Shown: piece by piece, positions 1 through 11,318 of the stretch | Layout: every line of letters starts with the position of its first letter | How positions within the stretch are numbered: the stretch's first letter is position 1 | Position numbers and translations under genes: made by a program | Notes under the pieces: generated by a model | Told to the model about the DNA's origin: nothing | Seen by the model: only the letters and a program-made list of their open reading frames with translations | The model's database searches: none | Assembly: GCA_021927905.1 (NCBI GenBank) | Contig: BLLK01000022.1 | Location: 3,162,001-3,226,000 of the forward strand | Direction: 5' to 3' | Length of the DNA stretch: 64,000 nucleotides | From: Chaetoceros tenuissimus | Taxonomy: Eukaryota > Bacillariophyta > Thalassiosirophyceae > Chaetocerotales > Chaetocerotaceae

Positions 1-12
1 TCCTCCTTCTAG

Positions 13-333
13 AGAAAAAATGATGCCTTTTCAAGAACCAAATTTCCACCGCAGGAACCATATCCCAGTAGCTTCAAAGCAAACCAATCCTCAAACTGTA
101 GTAGTGCTTCTTTGGTTTCTCAGCAGACTTCTCCTTCAAAAGATGATAAGAGTGTAAATAGAGTTAACATTCCAAGAACCGAAACTCAAGAAATCTACAA
201 ATTGGCATGTGTATCGCCTATTGATACTACTGATGAGGATGGGATAAAAATTGACTTTGACAATTGTACTTTACAATTGATGAAAACGTTATTACCTGAA
301 GATCCAAGAGTCTTGTGCAATGTATTTGATTGA
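13..333 (+). CDS. Terminal exon of an unidentified gene
   Basis: An open frame runs from just after a pyrimidine-rich stretch ending in TAG (positions 1-12, which looks like a splice acceptor) to a TGA at 331-333. It encodes about 106 residues rich in Ser, Lys, Asp and Thr, ending LPEDPRVLCNVFD. No ATG opens this frame, so the start and earlier exons lie left of the window. I see no domain. The gene converges with the SUMO protease gene on the minus strand, leaving about 215 bases of AT-rich shared 3' region. Function unknown. Confidence 0.5.
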   Translation, partial: RKNDAFSRTKFPPQEPYPSSFKANQSSNCSSASLVSQQTSPSKDDKSVNRVNIPRTETQEIYKLACVSPIDTTDEDGIKIDFDNCTLQLMKTLLPEDPRVLCNVFD

Positions 334-550
334 TATGCTGTTACCAAGAGCACGCACAGACTTTCCAAATTTATATCATATTGTACTACCTAAATATAAA
401 TAATATTACAAAAAGAAAGTTTTGTAAAATCTGCTACACCTGAGGCTACAATTTTGCTCGATGTGTGTTGATTTATTATTGTAGAAACTCTTTTTTATTG
501 TACACTTCATTATAGTCTATAGTAATAAATGAATATTACCCATATGACAT

Positions 551-3500
551 CTAGTTGACAGTAATATCGCCATTTGAATGAGTCTCGATTGAATGATTTT
601 CAACTCGATTGTTTTCCTGCTGCATCTGAATCTGTTGTTTCTTTGCCTTCTTTTTCGTTTTCTTTTCTTCAATCTTTTGTTTATAAATTCTATGAAGATC
701 TTGAATCAAGATAGCCATTTCCTCACGAAGTCTTACGATATCATCCATTCCAAAGTCGAAAGCTTCTGATTCTGTGATGTGTTGCTTGATGATTTCTCTT
801 CTAAACTTTGGATTTCTCCAATCTGCGAGTTTACATTCGAAGCTTGATTCAAGTAAATACAGCATTGCAAATGCATACCTACAAACAAATACTCCACAAT
901 CCCAACAGTTGTCTTGCGTAGGAACTTTTGTGATTGGAGAGAGCAGAGTCAGTCACCAAGAGACAAAAGAATGAAAGAGCAAGTTCTTTAAATTTCAAGA
1001 AAAGCTTACCATGTGCAATCTCAACAGGACATGTCAAATGTGCATAAGGATCCTTTTGGTTGAATTTGCGAAGCCGTGCTGCTTCTGCGTTTAGCCATTT
1101 ATAAAGAGTTTTTTGTAGTTTGCCCTTTTTGTGAGCGCGAAGTGAATCCATGAATAGAATATATGGATGTTCCAAGTTTTGGTTCCATGCTTCCTCTTTG
1201 TCGTCAGAAACAATATTTCCTGGATTTACAATCACAAGTAGTGACCAATGGATATCTTTATTGACCGGAACAAAAACATATTTCTTCTCAAAGATATCAA
1301 TATTCTTTTTCGCAGTCCAAGACACGACAGACTCAACACCTTCCTGTTCAAGCTTGGTATAGAATTGAGTAGTAAATACATGGACTTGGTCTGAGACGTT
1401 CCCCATGCGATGAATCAGCCAACTTATCCAAAAGTCTATAAGGGTATCATTGAGAAATTCTCCCGGTGCCAATCTATCATAGTCTTCTCCTCGGATAGTG
1501 ATGATATGATTCTTCTGCTTCCCATTAGGAGCCTTCTCCTCGATGGCAACATTGGTAAACATGGATTCATGGTTTTGTCCAATTTTCCCATTTGCCTCAA
1601 TGAGGTTGCTAGCTACGGAGTCCAATTCCGTCTCTAGAAGTGTTGATGGGAAGACAAGAGCTGTTTCGTGCTCTTCACATATAGGTGTCATTGGTTTCTT
1701 GAAATTCAAAAGACTGACAATTTCTTCTTCGAGCTTCTCATGAGTTCTCAGCCGATTGTTGTCATTTGTGAAATACATCCCTATTGTATCATGTTCTTTC
1801 AAAAATGTAATCAGATCTTCGAAATCGTTTTGATTGTTCGACTCAATAACTATATAGCGCTTTGCAAGTTGTGTTGATTTGGTTGGAGTGTTTTTTGGCA
1901 TTGATCTGAAGTAATGTCTGTTGGAAGTAAAAATGGTAAGTCCATTTTCTTTGGACGGTCTTGCACGAAGAATGAGATAATAGTGACTACGAATATCATC
2001 CTCTGCCTCATCTGTTGGCTCTACTATAGATTTCGAAACATGGTCTGGCTTGACAGCAAGAGATGTTGTCTCTTCTTGGTCATTTGACTCCCTTGACTTA
2101 TCGTCTGCAATTTCCTCCTTTGTACTTGATTTTGCTGCTTCAAATTTGTCCTCAAAGTTCATTGCAATATCTTGTAAGTGGTCATCTGGATTAGATGCAT
2201 GCAGCTCATTTTCATTCTCATGTTCACGAACAGGATGATTTTGAACAATTTTCTCGAATTCTGGAGAGCCTTCAATCAACCTTGCTATTTTTGTAGCTTC
2301 ATCTTGATCACTGTTCATCGTTTGATCCTCACTCCCCATGGCGTGGGAACCATGCTCTTCCACAGCTGAGGTGTCACTACTGTCATTGTTGCACTTTTTA
2401 TTTTCTTCAGGAACATGTTTGAAAGTTTCAGGATCTTCCTCATCACTTGAATCATCTACACACATTGATTTGAGAAATAGTTTTCGATTCTGTTGCTTGT
2501 TTACTATTTGAACAGACTCCTGAGATTCTGCTTTTGCTGCATCCGTGCCAGTAGGTTGACTAGAATCATGGACAAGGGCATCTCCATCATCAGTACTATT
2601 GTCATCCAATGCAATGACTTGACTCTTGATACCCTCTACATCCTTGTCTACTTCAATCATATCTCCACTTGTATCCGAACTCACAACCTTTAGACTCTGC
2701 TCTTCCTCATCCTCATCCTCTTCGATTACAATTCTCTTCTTTTGTGCACTCAAACTTTTCTTCAAATCAGCTTCATCATCACTACTATCTACTAATTCAT
2801 TGCCAGTGTTTTCCTCTTCGCTCTCATCTGACTCTCCACCACTGTTACTACTAGTACCTAATTCATGACGATTAGGCAAATAATAATGAATTTCCTCAAT
2901 ATCCTCCACATCAATCTGCAGCTTGACTTCGTGATCCAAATCAAGTTCAAACAATTGCTTCTGCTGATTCGGCACAAAGCTCATTTTCATATTCTCAAAA
3001 TAAACATAATTGCCAATGGCAATTCTAGTACATTCCACAAAAGATTTTGAATCACTAGACCGTGTCCTTGGAGAAGTTCTCTTGCTGATATGTTCAAATT
3101 CCTCTTGTTCTAATCTTGTTCTAGAATTGCGACTACTATGATTCAACTCTCGATTCAGTGAAGCAGCAATTGCAGCATCATTGTCACAATTGGTCAAATG
3201 CTGTAGAGTAGGAATATCATCATCACTTTCTTCATCACTGGACAATTCAATCACTTCATCTACAACCTTTTGTGCTTTTCTAGCCGAAGAACGCTTCGAT
3301 CTTCGTAATCCCAAGGGTGGCGATCCTGTTACAGAGGGAGTATCCTCATCTAGAAAATAACTAGAAGATTTCTTATAGCGCTTTGCAGGAGTCTTGAGAG
3401 TTGAGAGTGCTCTAGTGGCGGTGTCCATGACTGTTTCCTTTACAGATTTGCCTAATTTCTTGACATTTTCTTTAGACCTCTGAAACAATCGTTTTTGTTG

Positions 3501-4511
3501 CATTTCCATGGACTGTTCGGGATACTGTTGCCGTTGTGGTTTACGCTTTTGACTGATATCTCCACGATGAATCCATCCCCCATCATCCTTCAGATAATCA
3601 TCCTCGTCTTCTTTCTCTTTGAGAGCAGATTGCGACCTTGCACGTTTGCGTCTACCCTTTTTCAAACCCGACTGTTGTTGTTGTTGCTGTACACCCAAAT
3701 CTTCATTGTCAAAATCATCTGTATATCCATCATTTTCATAATCAGTACCATACTGTTCCCTCTTTTGTTGTTTTTGCATCCATTCCAATTCCTTCTTTTG
3801 CTTCTCTCGTTTCCGCAAATCATTGATCTTCTTTTTATTCTGTTTGACTCTCCATGTATCATCATCGGACGAATCATCAATTTCCTCCATCACATTCGAT
3901 CGTTGTCTGGGAGCATTGACTTTTGGAAATGCTAAATCTAAACCTGCACTATGATTTCTAGGCGGTAAAAAGTTTTGCGTTTTCTTTTTTCTCGGTATCG
4001 GCTCCTTCATTCTGTCCGTTTTATTCGGCGTCTTGATTCTGTCCACGACCTGATTCACCAATTCAAGAGATTCATCATGTTGTTCATCATCATTGTCTAA
4101 TTCAATCACGGGGCTCTTTTGCCTCGGTTGAGTCTCGATACTATCTTGACTTGCATCACTATCTTGTTTCTCGAGACATTCGTGAAATTCAAATCCATGC
4201 AATTCGACAGCTGATTCATTCTTGTTATCTTTATCTCTCTGTCGTTTTGAAGTCAAGGAAGCAATTGAATCCATTCGTCTTGAAGCCAATCGATCTCTAC
4301 GATTCACTTTTGCATTTTTGATAGGTGATCGTTTTTGTTTTTCAAGTTGAAATTTAGAAACACGAGGTTGAGCAGAGGAAAGGGGATCTAGAATGTTGTT
4401 ACGGTCACTGAGGGAGGAGCCGGGTCGAATGGCTGTGCCCTTTTTCTTCTTTTTGCCATGGCCTCCTTTGGGATTAGGGAGGTTGTTGAATGAGTTGTAT
4501 CTGTCTTTCAT
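551..4511 (-). CDS. Ulp2/SENP6-7-like SUMO protease (peptidase C48)
   Basis: Two exons, 4511-1010 and 924-551, with an 85-base GT-AG intron, give about 1291 residues. The C-terminal 300 residues form a Ulp1-type cysteine protease: DRLAPGEFLNDTLIDFW, then IHWSLLVIVNP (catalytic His near 1088), ILFMDSL (Asp near 1122) and, after the intron, VPTQDNCWDCGVFVCRYA (oxyanion Gln near 1171, Cys near 1177). Without splicing the Gln-Cys box is lost, which fixes the intron. The phrase LxPGEFLND is typical of the Ulp2/SENP6-7 branch, which trims SUMO chains in the nucleus. The first 870 residues are charged, low-complexity and probably disordered, with many Asp/Glu-Ser runs; two islands around residues 495 and 830 look folded. 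Removal of SUMO from proteins is inferred from the family. Confidence 0.9.
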
Positions 4512-5009
4512 TCTTTATTCATTTTTCAAAGAGATTAGATGGAAGTATGAGAGCTATTGAATTGAATTGAGAGTTCCTGTATTTGCTCGCATGGCTGTCT
4601 GCTCTTTTCATTCAGTTTTGGCGCCACTTTTTTGACGGGCAAAATTTATTTGGCTTGAGGTTACTTTGGCTAGCTATGTAGTGAATGACATCGTCATTGG
4701 GCGCGTCAACCTTGGCGCGTATCGGATAGCATATTTTGAATACTGACTAAGAAACTACGGATTGATTTTTTTTTCATAATACTATAAGAACTGATACTAC
4801 TGTAGTAGGTTTGTTAGCTACCTAGATATATGATGAAGTGAGAACATTTTTGAAGAGAAATGATTCCTGAAGAAATTTGATGAACTGACTTTTTACTTTT
4901 TACAGAAAGATCTATAACTCTTTCTTTGTCTTGAGAAAAAACTATTCACAAAATCTTTTGTTTCTACAAAAGCACAATGATATCTAGTTGATGTGTGCCG
5001 GGAGAAGCT
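4512..5009. promoter_or_regulatory. Upstream region of the SUMO protease with E2F-like sites
   Basis: No convincing gene lies here. TTTTGGCGCC at 4616-4625 matches the E2F/DP consensus TTTSSCGC, and two further GGCGCG words follow at about 4698-4720. These sit 100 to 210 bases upstream of the protease start codon and could link its expression to the cell cycle. This rests on motif matching only. The left part (4512-4600) is probably the protease 5' UTR. Confidence 0.3.
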
Positions 5010-6609
5010 CTACTTTTTACGATTGCGAGCATTCAATACCCTGGTACGACTTCCTCCGTTTGTAGGGGACTTGTATGAATATGACCATGAGTTTGAACCT
5101 TTCCCTCCTTTCCCTCCTTTTCCAATCATTGACTTGCTTGGGGATACTGATGGTGTAGGAGAAGGTTTCATTGACATGGAAGGCTTTGAAGAGGGTGTTT
5201 GTGATATGCTAGGAGAGTCTGATGGAGCTTCCGGAATAACAATTGGTTCAACTGTTACAATTGGCAGATTTTCGAAAGAAAAATCATGACAGTCTTTATC
5301 TCTGAAAAAGCTCATGTTGCCATTGAAATTGTTGAAGAGCATTCCTTGGATATTGATCTGATGGAAACTTTGCATGGAAAGTAAAGGATAAATATTAGTT
5401 ATGGTGTATCGTGAAAAAGAGTTATCAATAAACTCCTCAATGTACTTACTTTGGTTGTCTAGGATCAATCTCCTTTTCATAAGAAAACTCTTGACATTCA
5501 TTTGGTCTCATTGGAGTTGCTGGATTGGCTACATTGTCAGGAGGTACGAACCTGTCATCATACTTTACTGTAACTCTTCTCAATCTTCCTCTTCTATTCC
5601 TTTCATATGTGCTCACTTTGAAATTACATTGCTCATATTGAAGAAAGCTATCTCTAGCATTGTTGTTGCATGCGCGTCCTTCAATGATACTATCAAAAAT
5701 TTCTATTGCTTCTTCGCCTCTATTCATGGCTTCGATTCTTTCTGCACAACTTTCTTCTGTGGCAACACCATTTGAATCTACCACCTTACAACTGATCTCA
5801 GTCTTGTCAAAAGAAAGAAAGAGTTCAATATGAGCAATTGGATATACATTCAATTCTTTTCATACAAACTCCACTCAGTTGAACTTACATTCACTCGACA
5901 TTCACCATCACCGTAATCATACCTGAATGAGATTGGATCGAATGCATAAGCATAGCAAAAGCCATCGTCGACCCTTCTGCCAGTATTTTCGTCGACAAGA
6001 GGCCCATTCAGCTGTGCTTGCATGAAGTATTCAGAACGTCTTGTTGTGGTGGTGACAGATCTCTGGGGAATCGAAAGACAAGTCTGTTTTTCAAGCCTAA
6101 CTGCCTCTCCACATCCTTGACCAATCTCGCAAAATCTCTCCTCTTCAATATATGTTCTATCCGGCCATGGATCATTAAACCAGAACAACATATAGTTAGA
6201 CTCCCCATCCTCAGACGATTGAGACCTAGAGAATTCCATTGGATAATCATTGTAGTTGCAAAGCTCCATAGTGTAATCTAAGGTAACGTCAGGATAGTTA
6301 TCAACTCCTCCTGCAGTTGCTGCCGTTCCATTAACCACAATGTCTCCACAGTCGACGGTATTTCCGTCGATGGTGGAAGTACACTTGGTGCTTACCTATA
6401 GAGAAGAAAACTTTTCAGCGATAATTAATTACATATGTGATTTGCCTGCTTCCTTCTACACTACTTACATATGAACATGGACATGCTGAACCTCCTCTTC
6501 TACTCTGAAGCTCAATTGTCCCGTCGTTAATTTCAAATGGCCCTGCTGGTCCAACCTCATTACCAGTTGCCATGATGAAAATCGTAGAGAATTCAAAGTG
6601 CAATTTCAT
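5010..6609 (-). CDS. Cysteine-rich protein with Ser/Pro and Gly/Lys-rich tail, four exons
   Basis: Exons 6609-6469, 6395-5889, 5802-5450 and 5367-5010, joined by GT-AG introns of 73, 86 and 82 bases, give a continuous frame of about 452 residues. The middle has many cysteines in extracellular-looking spacing (SACPCSY, STIDGNTVDCGD, GQGCGEAV, DGECRVN, TEISCKVV). After residue 370 comes a run of Ser-Pro repeats (PSDSPSISQTPSSKPS), then a glycine/lysine stretch (GKGGKGGKG) and an Arg/Lys-rich end. Such tails occur on diatom cell-surface or wall proteins, but I cannot name a family. The start is uncertain: Met at 6609 or the Met twelve codons later. Neither gives a clear signal peptide, so an upstream exon may be missing. 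Confidence 0.75.
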
Positions 6610-7122
6610 AGTAAATCAATATGTAGTAATGTGAAAATATATAATGAATCAATCAAGTGTTCCCAACGATCCTTCGTTAGTAACTTTTTAAGACTAGTCA
6701 AAGTTTACAATAATAAAAATAATGAGCTTACAAGATCTTTTTACCAACCTCTATTTGTTATTGGATCATGGAAAAAACAGTTCGTGTATTCTTTGGAACA
6801 TGTTCCCAACTTTCATTTTCTGAACAAGTTCTTGGAACATCTCTCGAATTTTCAACGTTATTTTAACGGAATCTCTCTTAGTAGTTATGTAAGTACGTAA
6901 CCTATGGATTCCTTAGATTTCTTTAGGCCGGTTACCTACATTCATCATGTTTTTATAAATATTTTTATGCTTTACTTCTAGCCCCTTCTTGTCATGCTGT
7001 ATGCTGGGTTTTAATTGAATTGAATGGAGAGTTCATCGCTCTGTTTTATTTTCATTCGCCACCATGCACTTTTTGAGCATATTATTTATGGCTTGCGATT
7101 TCTTTGACTAGCTAATACGGGT
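6610..7122. other. Divergent intergenic region
   Basis: About 510 AT-rich bases lie between the minus-strand cysteine-rich gene and the plus-strand bestrophin-like gene. I see no gene with protein character. GCCACCATG at about 7060 opens a 15-codon frame ending TAG at 7107, just before the bestrophin frame. It might be a remnant of the missing bestrophin N-terminus, but nothing confirms it. Confidence 0.3.
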
Positions 7123-8004
7123 ATGGTAGCTGCTTTATTGAGTTATTATAATTTTAACATTGGTTTAGAGAATCAACTCCATATTGATGGAAGTGCCATG
7201 GCGGGTGCTACGACTGCTGTGGGTCTTTTGGCTGGGTTTCGATTGAATGCATCGTATGGAAGATATGATGAAGCAAGAAAATTCTGGGGAGAAATTAATA
7301 ACACTTCCAGGGATTTAGCGGGCAATGCCATGATGTGGATTAAATGTGAAAAGGAACAAGGACGAATGTTGAAATTTATAAAGGCCTTTCCTGTCTCGTT
7401 GCATTGGCATTTGAATTACAAAGGTGGATATTATCATACGAAACGTGATGATGATTTGTTTGAACAGAATCGTTATGCTGATTTTTATGCGAAAATGAAG
7501 GATGTATATGACAATGATGAGAATGATGCAGACTTTCAGTTGATTTGCAAAGAGTTTTTGAATGGAACGCATTTGCCATTGAGGATATCGGCTGCCATGA
7601 GAAGTATCATTGTCAAGAATCATATATACGCAGATCCTATTTACAATCGAGAAATGGATGAACAAGTACAGAGACTTGTGGGATGTCTTGGTATGGCTGA
7701 ACGAGTGCTGAGAACTCCCATTCCTGTATGCTTTACTAGGCATACTTCGAGATTGTTCTTCTTTTGGAGTAATTTATTGCCTTTTGCATTGTATCCAGCG
7801 ACTGGTCCACTTGGGACTGTTCCTGCTTCATTGTTGATTTCCTATTCATTATTGGGTATTGGCGATATCGGTGTGCAGCTCGAGGAGCCGTTCAATATCC
7901 TCCCGTTGAGGCAGTACAGTGAGGGAATTTATGATGGAGTAGATAATATTCGAGATTCTTATAGGTTTCAATCGAAGGCAATCAATAATGGAAACAAGAA
8001 TTAG
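7123..8004 (+). CDS. Bestrophin-like (UPF0187) anion channel protein, short at the N-terminus
   Basis: 293 residues carry the hallmarks of the bestrophin/UPF0187 family of anion channels: FRLNASYGRYDEARKFWGE near residue 47, TPIPVCFTRHTSRLFFFW near 197, a hydrophobic helix pair around 212-245, and GDIGVQLEEPFNILPL near 250. In algae such proteins sit in thylakoid or other internal membranes and conduct chloride or bicarbonate. This copy starts at the ATG before VAALLSYY, in what is normally the region after the first helix, so the leader and first transmembrane segment of about 60 to 100 residues are missing. The frame upstream is closed by a stop about 15 bases before the ATG. Either an upstream exon escaped me or the gene is 5'-truncated. 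Its 3' end is repeated at 8998-9072. Confidence 0.75.
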   Translation: MVAALLSYYNFNIGLENQLHIDGSAMAGATTAVGLLAGFRLNASYGRYDEARKFWGEINNTSRDLAGNAMMWIKCEKEQGRMLKFIKAFPVSLHWHLNYKGGYYHTKRDDDLFEQNRYADFYAKMKDVYDNDENDADFQLICKEFLNGTHLPLRISAAMRSIIVKNHIYADPIYNREMDEQVQRLVGCLGMAERVLRTPIPVCFTRHTSRLFFFWSNLLPFALYPATGPLGTVPASLLISYSLLGIGDIGVQLEEPFNILPLRQYSEGIYDGVDNIRDSYRFQSKAINNGNKN

Positions 8005-8116
8005 CGCTAGGCAGACATATCATGATTTAGGTTATAAAAACATTTAATGGCATTGCATATTGAAAAATCCTTGGGATGCCAAAACTCTATATTCTACACT
8101 ATAAATCGGATCTGGT

Positions 8117-8812
8117 TCAACCAAGTAGATATTTGTAAATATTTTCATCGTTTTCGCTCAAAAAGTTAATCAGCAGCTGGAACTCTTTATCTTCAGCGGA
8201 AACAATTGATCTTTCTTCTGGAGACAATTTGTTTCCTCTTCTACCTACAGCTTCATGATTCAATTCTTCCTGTGAGGGGGTAACGGAGGTAGCACCAATT
8301 GACTTTTGCTCAAATGACATGAAATCATGCACAGGAATTGGTAGATCATCTATCATAAAGGAGGACATGGTGGGCGTAAAGGATCCCATATCACCGGAAG
8401 GAAAAGAAGCGTTCTTTTGTTGATTCTCGTGAGATTCATCATTCTTCTTGATGCTAGGTATACTACTGGCAGTAGTACTAACACCATCATCGCCCGAGCA
8501 ACTGGTGCTAGTAAGAGAGATATTAATCAGTGATACAGATCTACTTTTTCTCCCATCCCTTCCTACTACTACTCGAGCCATTTTGTAGCATAACCTCCTG
8601 TCGTGACGTTGAAACAATGGATGGAAAAAGCAACCACCATACAAACAGACTAGACGAGTCTTGTTCTTCCTCCGTAGCAGTCTGATCAGGAATGCGCTCG
8701 AAACCCCATAGGTTGAGCTGCCGACGGAAGGATGCATACTTGGTCTGATTGATGGTAAATCGACGATGCTCAGGCCTTGGTAATTTTGAAGTGATTCTAT
8801 TTCTAGGCTTCT
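8117..8812 (-). pseudogene. Broken heat-shock-factor (HSF) gene, copy 1
   Basis: The minus strand encodes the second half of an HSF-type winged helix (INQTKYASFRRQLNLWGFERI, about 8700-8770), then FHPLFQRHDRRLCYKMARVV and a tail ending EFQLLINFLSENDENIYKYLLG. The first half of the DNA-binding domain is absent, and the domain and tail lie in different frames that change near 8655, so a frameshift is present. The copy at 9840-10809 has the complete domain and the same tail motif, which shows that the two are paralogues. HSF proteins bind nGAAn repeats and are greatly expanded in diatoms. This copy is unlikely to make a working factor, although the tail is still free of stops. Confidence 0.8.
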
Positions 8813-8997
8813 CAGCTAGCAGGAATGGAATCTGCATTCCGGCCTCCCTAACCCTAAAATAACCTCGAATTATCATTTCTTTGTTTATGTCATATGAGAA
8901 TACAATCTTCCCATACAACAAATAAACTGTTTTTGAGAAATAATACTCTTTCACAGAGTTGAAAGAGCCATTTAATCTTTGCCATAGAAGCAATATA

Positions 8998-9072
8998 GTG
9001 AGGGAAATTATGATGGAGTAGATATTATTCGAGATTCTTAAAGGTTTCAATGGAAGGCAATCGATAATGGAA
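8998..9072 (+). repeat. Decayed second copy of the bestrophin 3' end
   Basis: About 75 bases here repeat the last coding part of the bestrophin-like gene (7920-7995): GAGGGAA, TTATGATGGAGTAGAT, ATTCGAGATTCTTA and AATGG are shared in order, with a few changes. Like the original it lies just in front of a minus-strand HSF copy. It therefore marks the left end of a tandem duplication of the unit 'bestrophin end + HSF'. Confidence 0.75.
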
Positions 9073-9255
9073 TCTGTATTCCGGCCTTTTTTTGTAGGCT
9101 TCTCAGCTAGGAGGAATGAAAATTCCTGTATGCAATGTCGCGATTTATCAAATGGAAGAATAACAATCTTCCCATTATCTGTATTCCGGCCTTTTTTTGT
9201 AGGCTTCTCAGCTAGGAGGAATGAAAATTCTGTATGCAATGTTGCGATTTATCCT
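9073..9255. repeat. Two-copy tandem repeat, period 105 bases
   Basis: The block starting TCTGTATTCCGGCC at 9073 returns at 9178, including TTTTTTTGTAGGCTTCTCAG and AGGAGGAATGAAAATTC. The second copy is cut to about 78 bases. A third, older relative lies at about 8805-8860 (CTTCTCAGCTAGCAGGAATGG and CATTCCGGCCTCC, rearranged). The words AATCTTCCCATAC and CAACAAACTGTTTT are also shared between 8900-8935 and 9165-9280. The whole 8.8-9.3 kb stretch is a small nest of duplicated fragments. Confidence 0.75.
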
Positions 9256-9839
9256 TCCCATACAGCAACAAACTGTTTTGGGCAAACACTCTTCAAATGA
9301 AAAGCATGTCGTACGTCCAAAATTGAAAATGAGAAGAGTTCATTACTTTTTTTTCTTCACTGTAAAAAATGTTACAACCCTTAGTTTATAGAAAAAAGCC
9401 GAAGTATCTAGTCTCAGGATGGTTGAAGACAGACTTTCCAGCAGAACAACAACTCGAAATTCAAATAATGTCTTCTGTCCTTGAATTTTTTGTTCCGGAA
9501 CTTCTCACATTTTTGATATTTTCCAGGCCTCTCAAGTCAAGTCATATAGTAAGGTACATAGTACCCGGTACACCTAGAACTTCTTTGGCTTTCTCGGAAC
9601 ATGGAAAAGTGATCATGAAGCAATGAGTAGACGGAAGAGGAAAGTGAATATTGTACAAGCACAACTGGCTGGTACTATGGAATTTAAGATGTATCCAAAA
9701 TTTAAAATATTTACTTTTATCTTCGCTATCTATGCTATCTTTTCAGATTCACTAATAGGATTTGTGGTACCGGGGAAATGATCTCTATTCATGATCATAT
9801 CTTCAACATATTATGACCACAGTCGTCTTCCTGTTCTTA
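9256..9839. other. Intergenic region between HSF copies
   Basis: An 85-codon plus-strand frame at 9369-9626 has no recognisable features and no ATG in a good context, and I do not call it a gene. The rest is AT-rich. The right part (about 9650-9839) lies just past the stop codon of HSF copy 2 and is probably its 3' UTR. Confidence 0.3.
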
Positions 9840-10809
9840 CTATTCTTCAAATAAGTATTTATAAATGTGATCATCATTTGCACTCAAAAAATTAATCAAG
9901 AGCTGGAACTGATAGTCGTCAATTCTAGAAGAGGAACTACTTGCAGTGACATGATCATGATGGCTAGTAGTACTATATTGTGAGGTTATCTCTTCAACTT
10001 GTTTGTCTTGTTGTTTGTCTTGTTGTTACTGCTGCTGCTGCTCTTCAGTCATATCTTCATCGCTATGAAAATCTTGACGTTGCAGCAGTTGATGCTCCTC
10101 GGACCTCACCAACATCTCTTCTCCCTTTACCATAACTTCATTGTCGCCAGTATCTTGAGGTGCATCCAACGAGGACGGAGCAGTAGACATGCTAATGTTT
10201 TGAGCTGCAATTGGATCAAGATTGTCTACCAACAAAAAAGATGGGGGGCAAAGACGAAGAGCATACAGCAAAAGGAGTGGAAGATTCTTGAATATCCTCC
10301 TCGACTTGATTCTCCTTCTTGTTGTGGTATGTATTATCATCTTCGGTAGAACCATCCTGAGATACAGATCTGAGTCTGCTTCCATCCTTTCCTACCACTC
10401 GAGCCATTGTGCAGCATAACCTCATGTCATGTCGTTGAAACAATGGATGGAAATAACAACTTGAGAAGTCTTGTTCGTCTTCTTCTGTAGGGGTGGTATG
10501 ATAGGGATTGATGCGCTCGAAACCCCACAGGTTGAGCTGCCGACGAAAGGACGCATACTTCGATTGATTGAAGTATTTCTTTTGGATCACTCTTTCAAAT
10601 GCGTTGCGATTGTGAACTTGAAAGTATTTTCCGTTAGGATGCCATGATAAAATGCTTGATTGTTCCGGCTTTCTCACATCGATATCTTGAAGTAGATCAA
10701 ATAGACGTTGTGGGAAAGGGTACTTGCATCCTCCTCTTTTCGAACGACGGCTCTCTTCTGTGCCAGTAGATTGTGTGGTAGTTGAAATATATTTGCTCAG
10801 TGGATTCAT
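9840..10809 (-). pseudogene. Heat-shock-factor gene, copy 2, complete DNA-binding domain but disrupted tail
   Basis: Starting at ATG 10809, the first 197 codons give a full HSF DNA-binding domain: YPFPQRLFDLLQDID, ILSWHPNGKYFQVHN, FERVIQKKYFNQSKYASF, RRQLNLWGFERI, then FHPLFQRHDM. The frame then ends at 10216. Continuing coding sequence (NLDPIAAQNISM, DAPQDTGDNEVM) lies in another frame, and the shift falls around a C6/T6 homopolymer at about 10230-10245. That second frame runs through a CAG/CAA glutamine stretch, where one codon is TAA (10026-10028), and then on to FQLLINFLSANDDHIYKYLFEE, ending at 9840. This ending matches copy 1. A truncated protein with an intact DNA-binding domain could still be made. 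The homopolymer shift could be a sequencing slip, but the TAA is harder to explain that way. Confidence 0.75.
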
Positions 10810-11318
10810 TTTTCTTCAGTTTCAAATGTTTATGTATGGTAATGGATTCTTCAGGAACAAAACATATGTTTTTGATGAACAAATTACGTACCAGAAAAAG
10901 TGAGTAAGACGCGGAAAAGCCATATGTCTGTACCGCCAAAAATGAGTAAGACGGAGAAAATACGTGTGGAAAAAGAAATCCGAAAAGAGGCCAGAAAAGA
11001 AAGAAACTTATCTCCACAGAAGGAGGAACGAGCAACTTTGTCTAACCATAATCTGACGTCATGGGCAAGATTGGAGACCCTCCTAGGACCTTAATTTGAA
11101 ACGATCGCCCTGAGAAAACTGCGGAAGGAAATAACTTCAACGGAATATGACTATGTGGGAAAGACTGACTCGACTCTGGTGCCGCCCCGATCCAGATATC
11201 TGTTCAGAGTAGAATGTCGTATTCAAAAAGATGTTCGAATTTTGAATGTTAAATGTTTTCTTGAAAAATTATTACATATAAATCACATATAGTGCTTCCC
11301 TTACTACTCAAATCAATC
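10810..11318. other. Intergenic region upstream of HSF copy 2
   Basis: About 500 bases. A lysine-rich 64-codon plus-strand frame at 10900-11094 contains a partly repeated phrase (ATGAGTAAGACG twice), but it lacks any domain and I do not call it. Inverted GAA/TTC heat-shock elements were looked for and not clearly seen. Confidence 0.3.

Noticed and set aside
3495-3935. 146-codon plus-strand frame opposite the SUMO protease
   Set aside because: It is a mirror of low-complexity acidic/basic coding sequence on the other strand, Leu/Ile-rich by complementarity.
9369-9626. 85-codon plus-strand frame between the HSF copies
   Set aside because: The composition is not protein-like and there is no domain, no good start context and no support from a paralogue.
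10900-11094. Lysine-rich 64-codon frame upstream of HSF copy 2
   Set aside because: The lysine richness comes from a local A-rich repeat (GAGTAAGACG twice), with no other sign of a gene.
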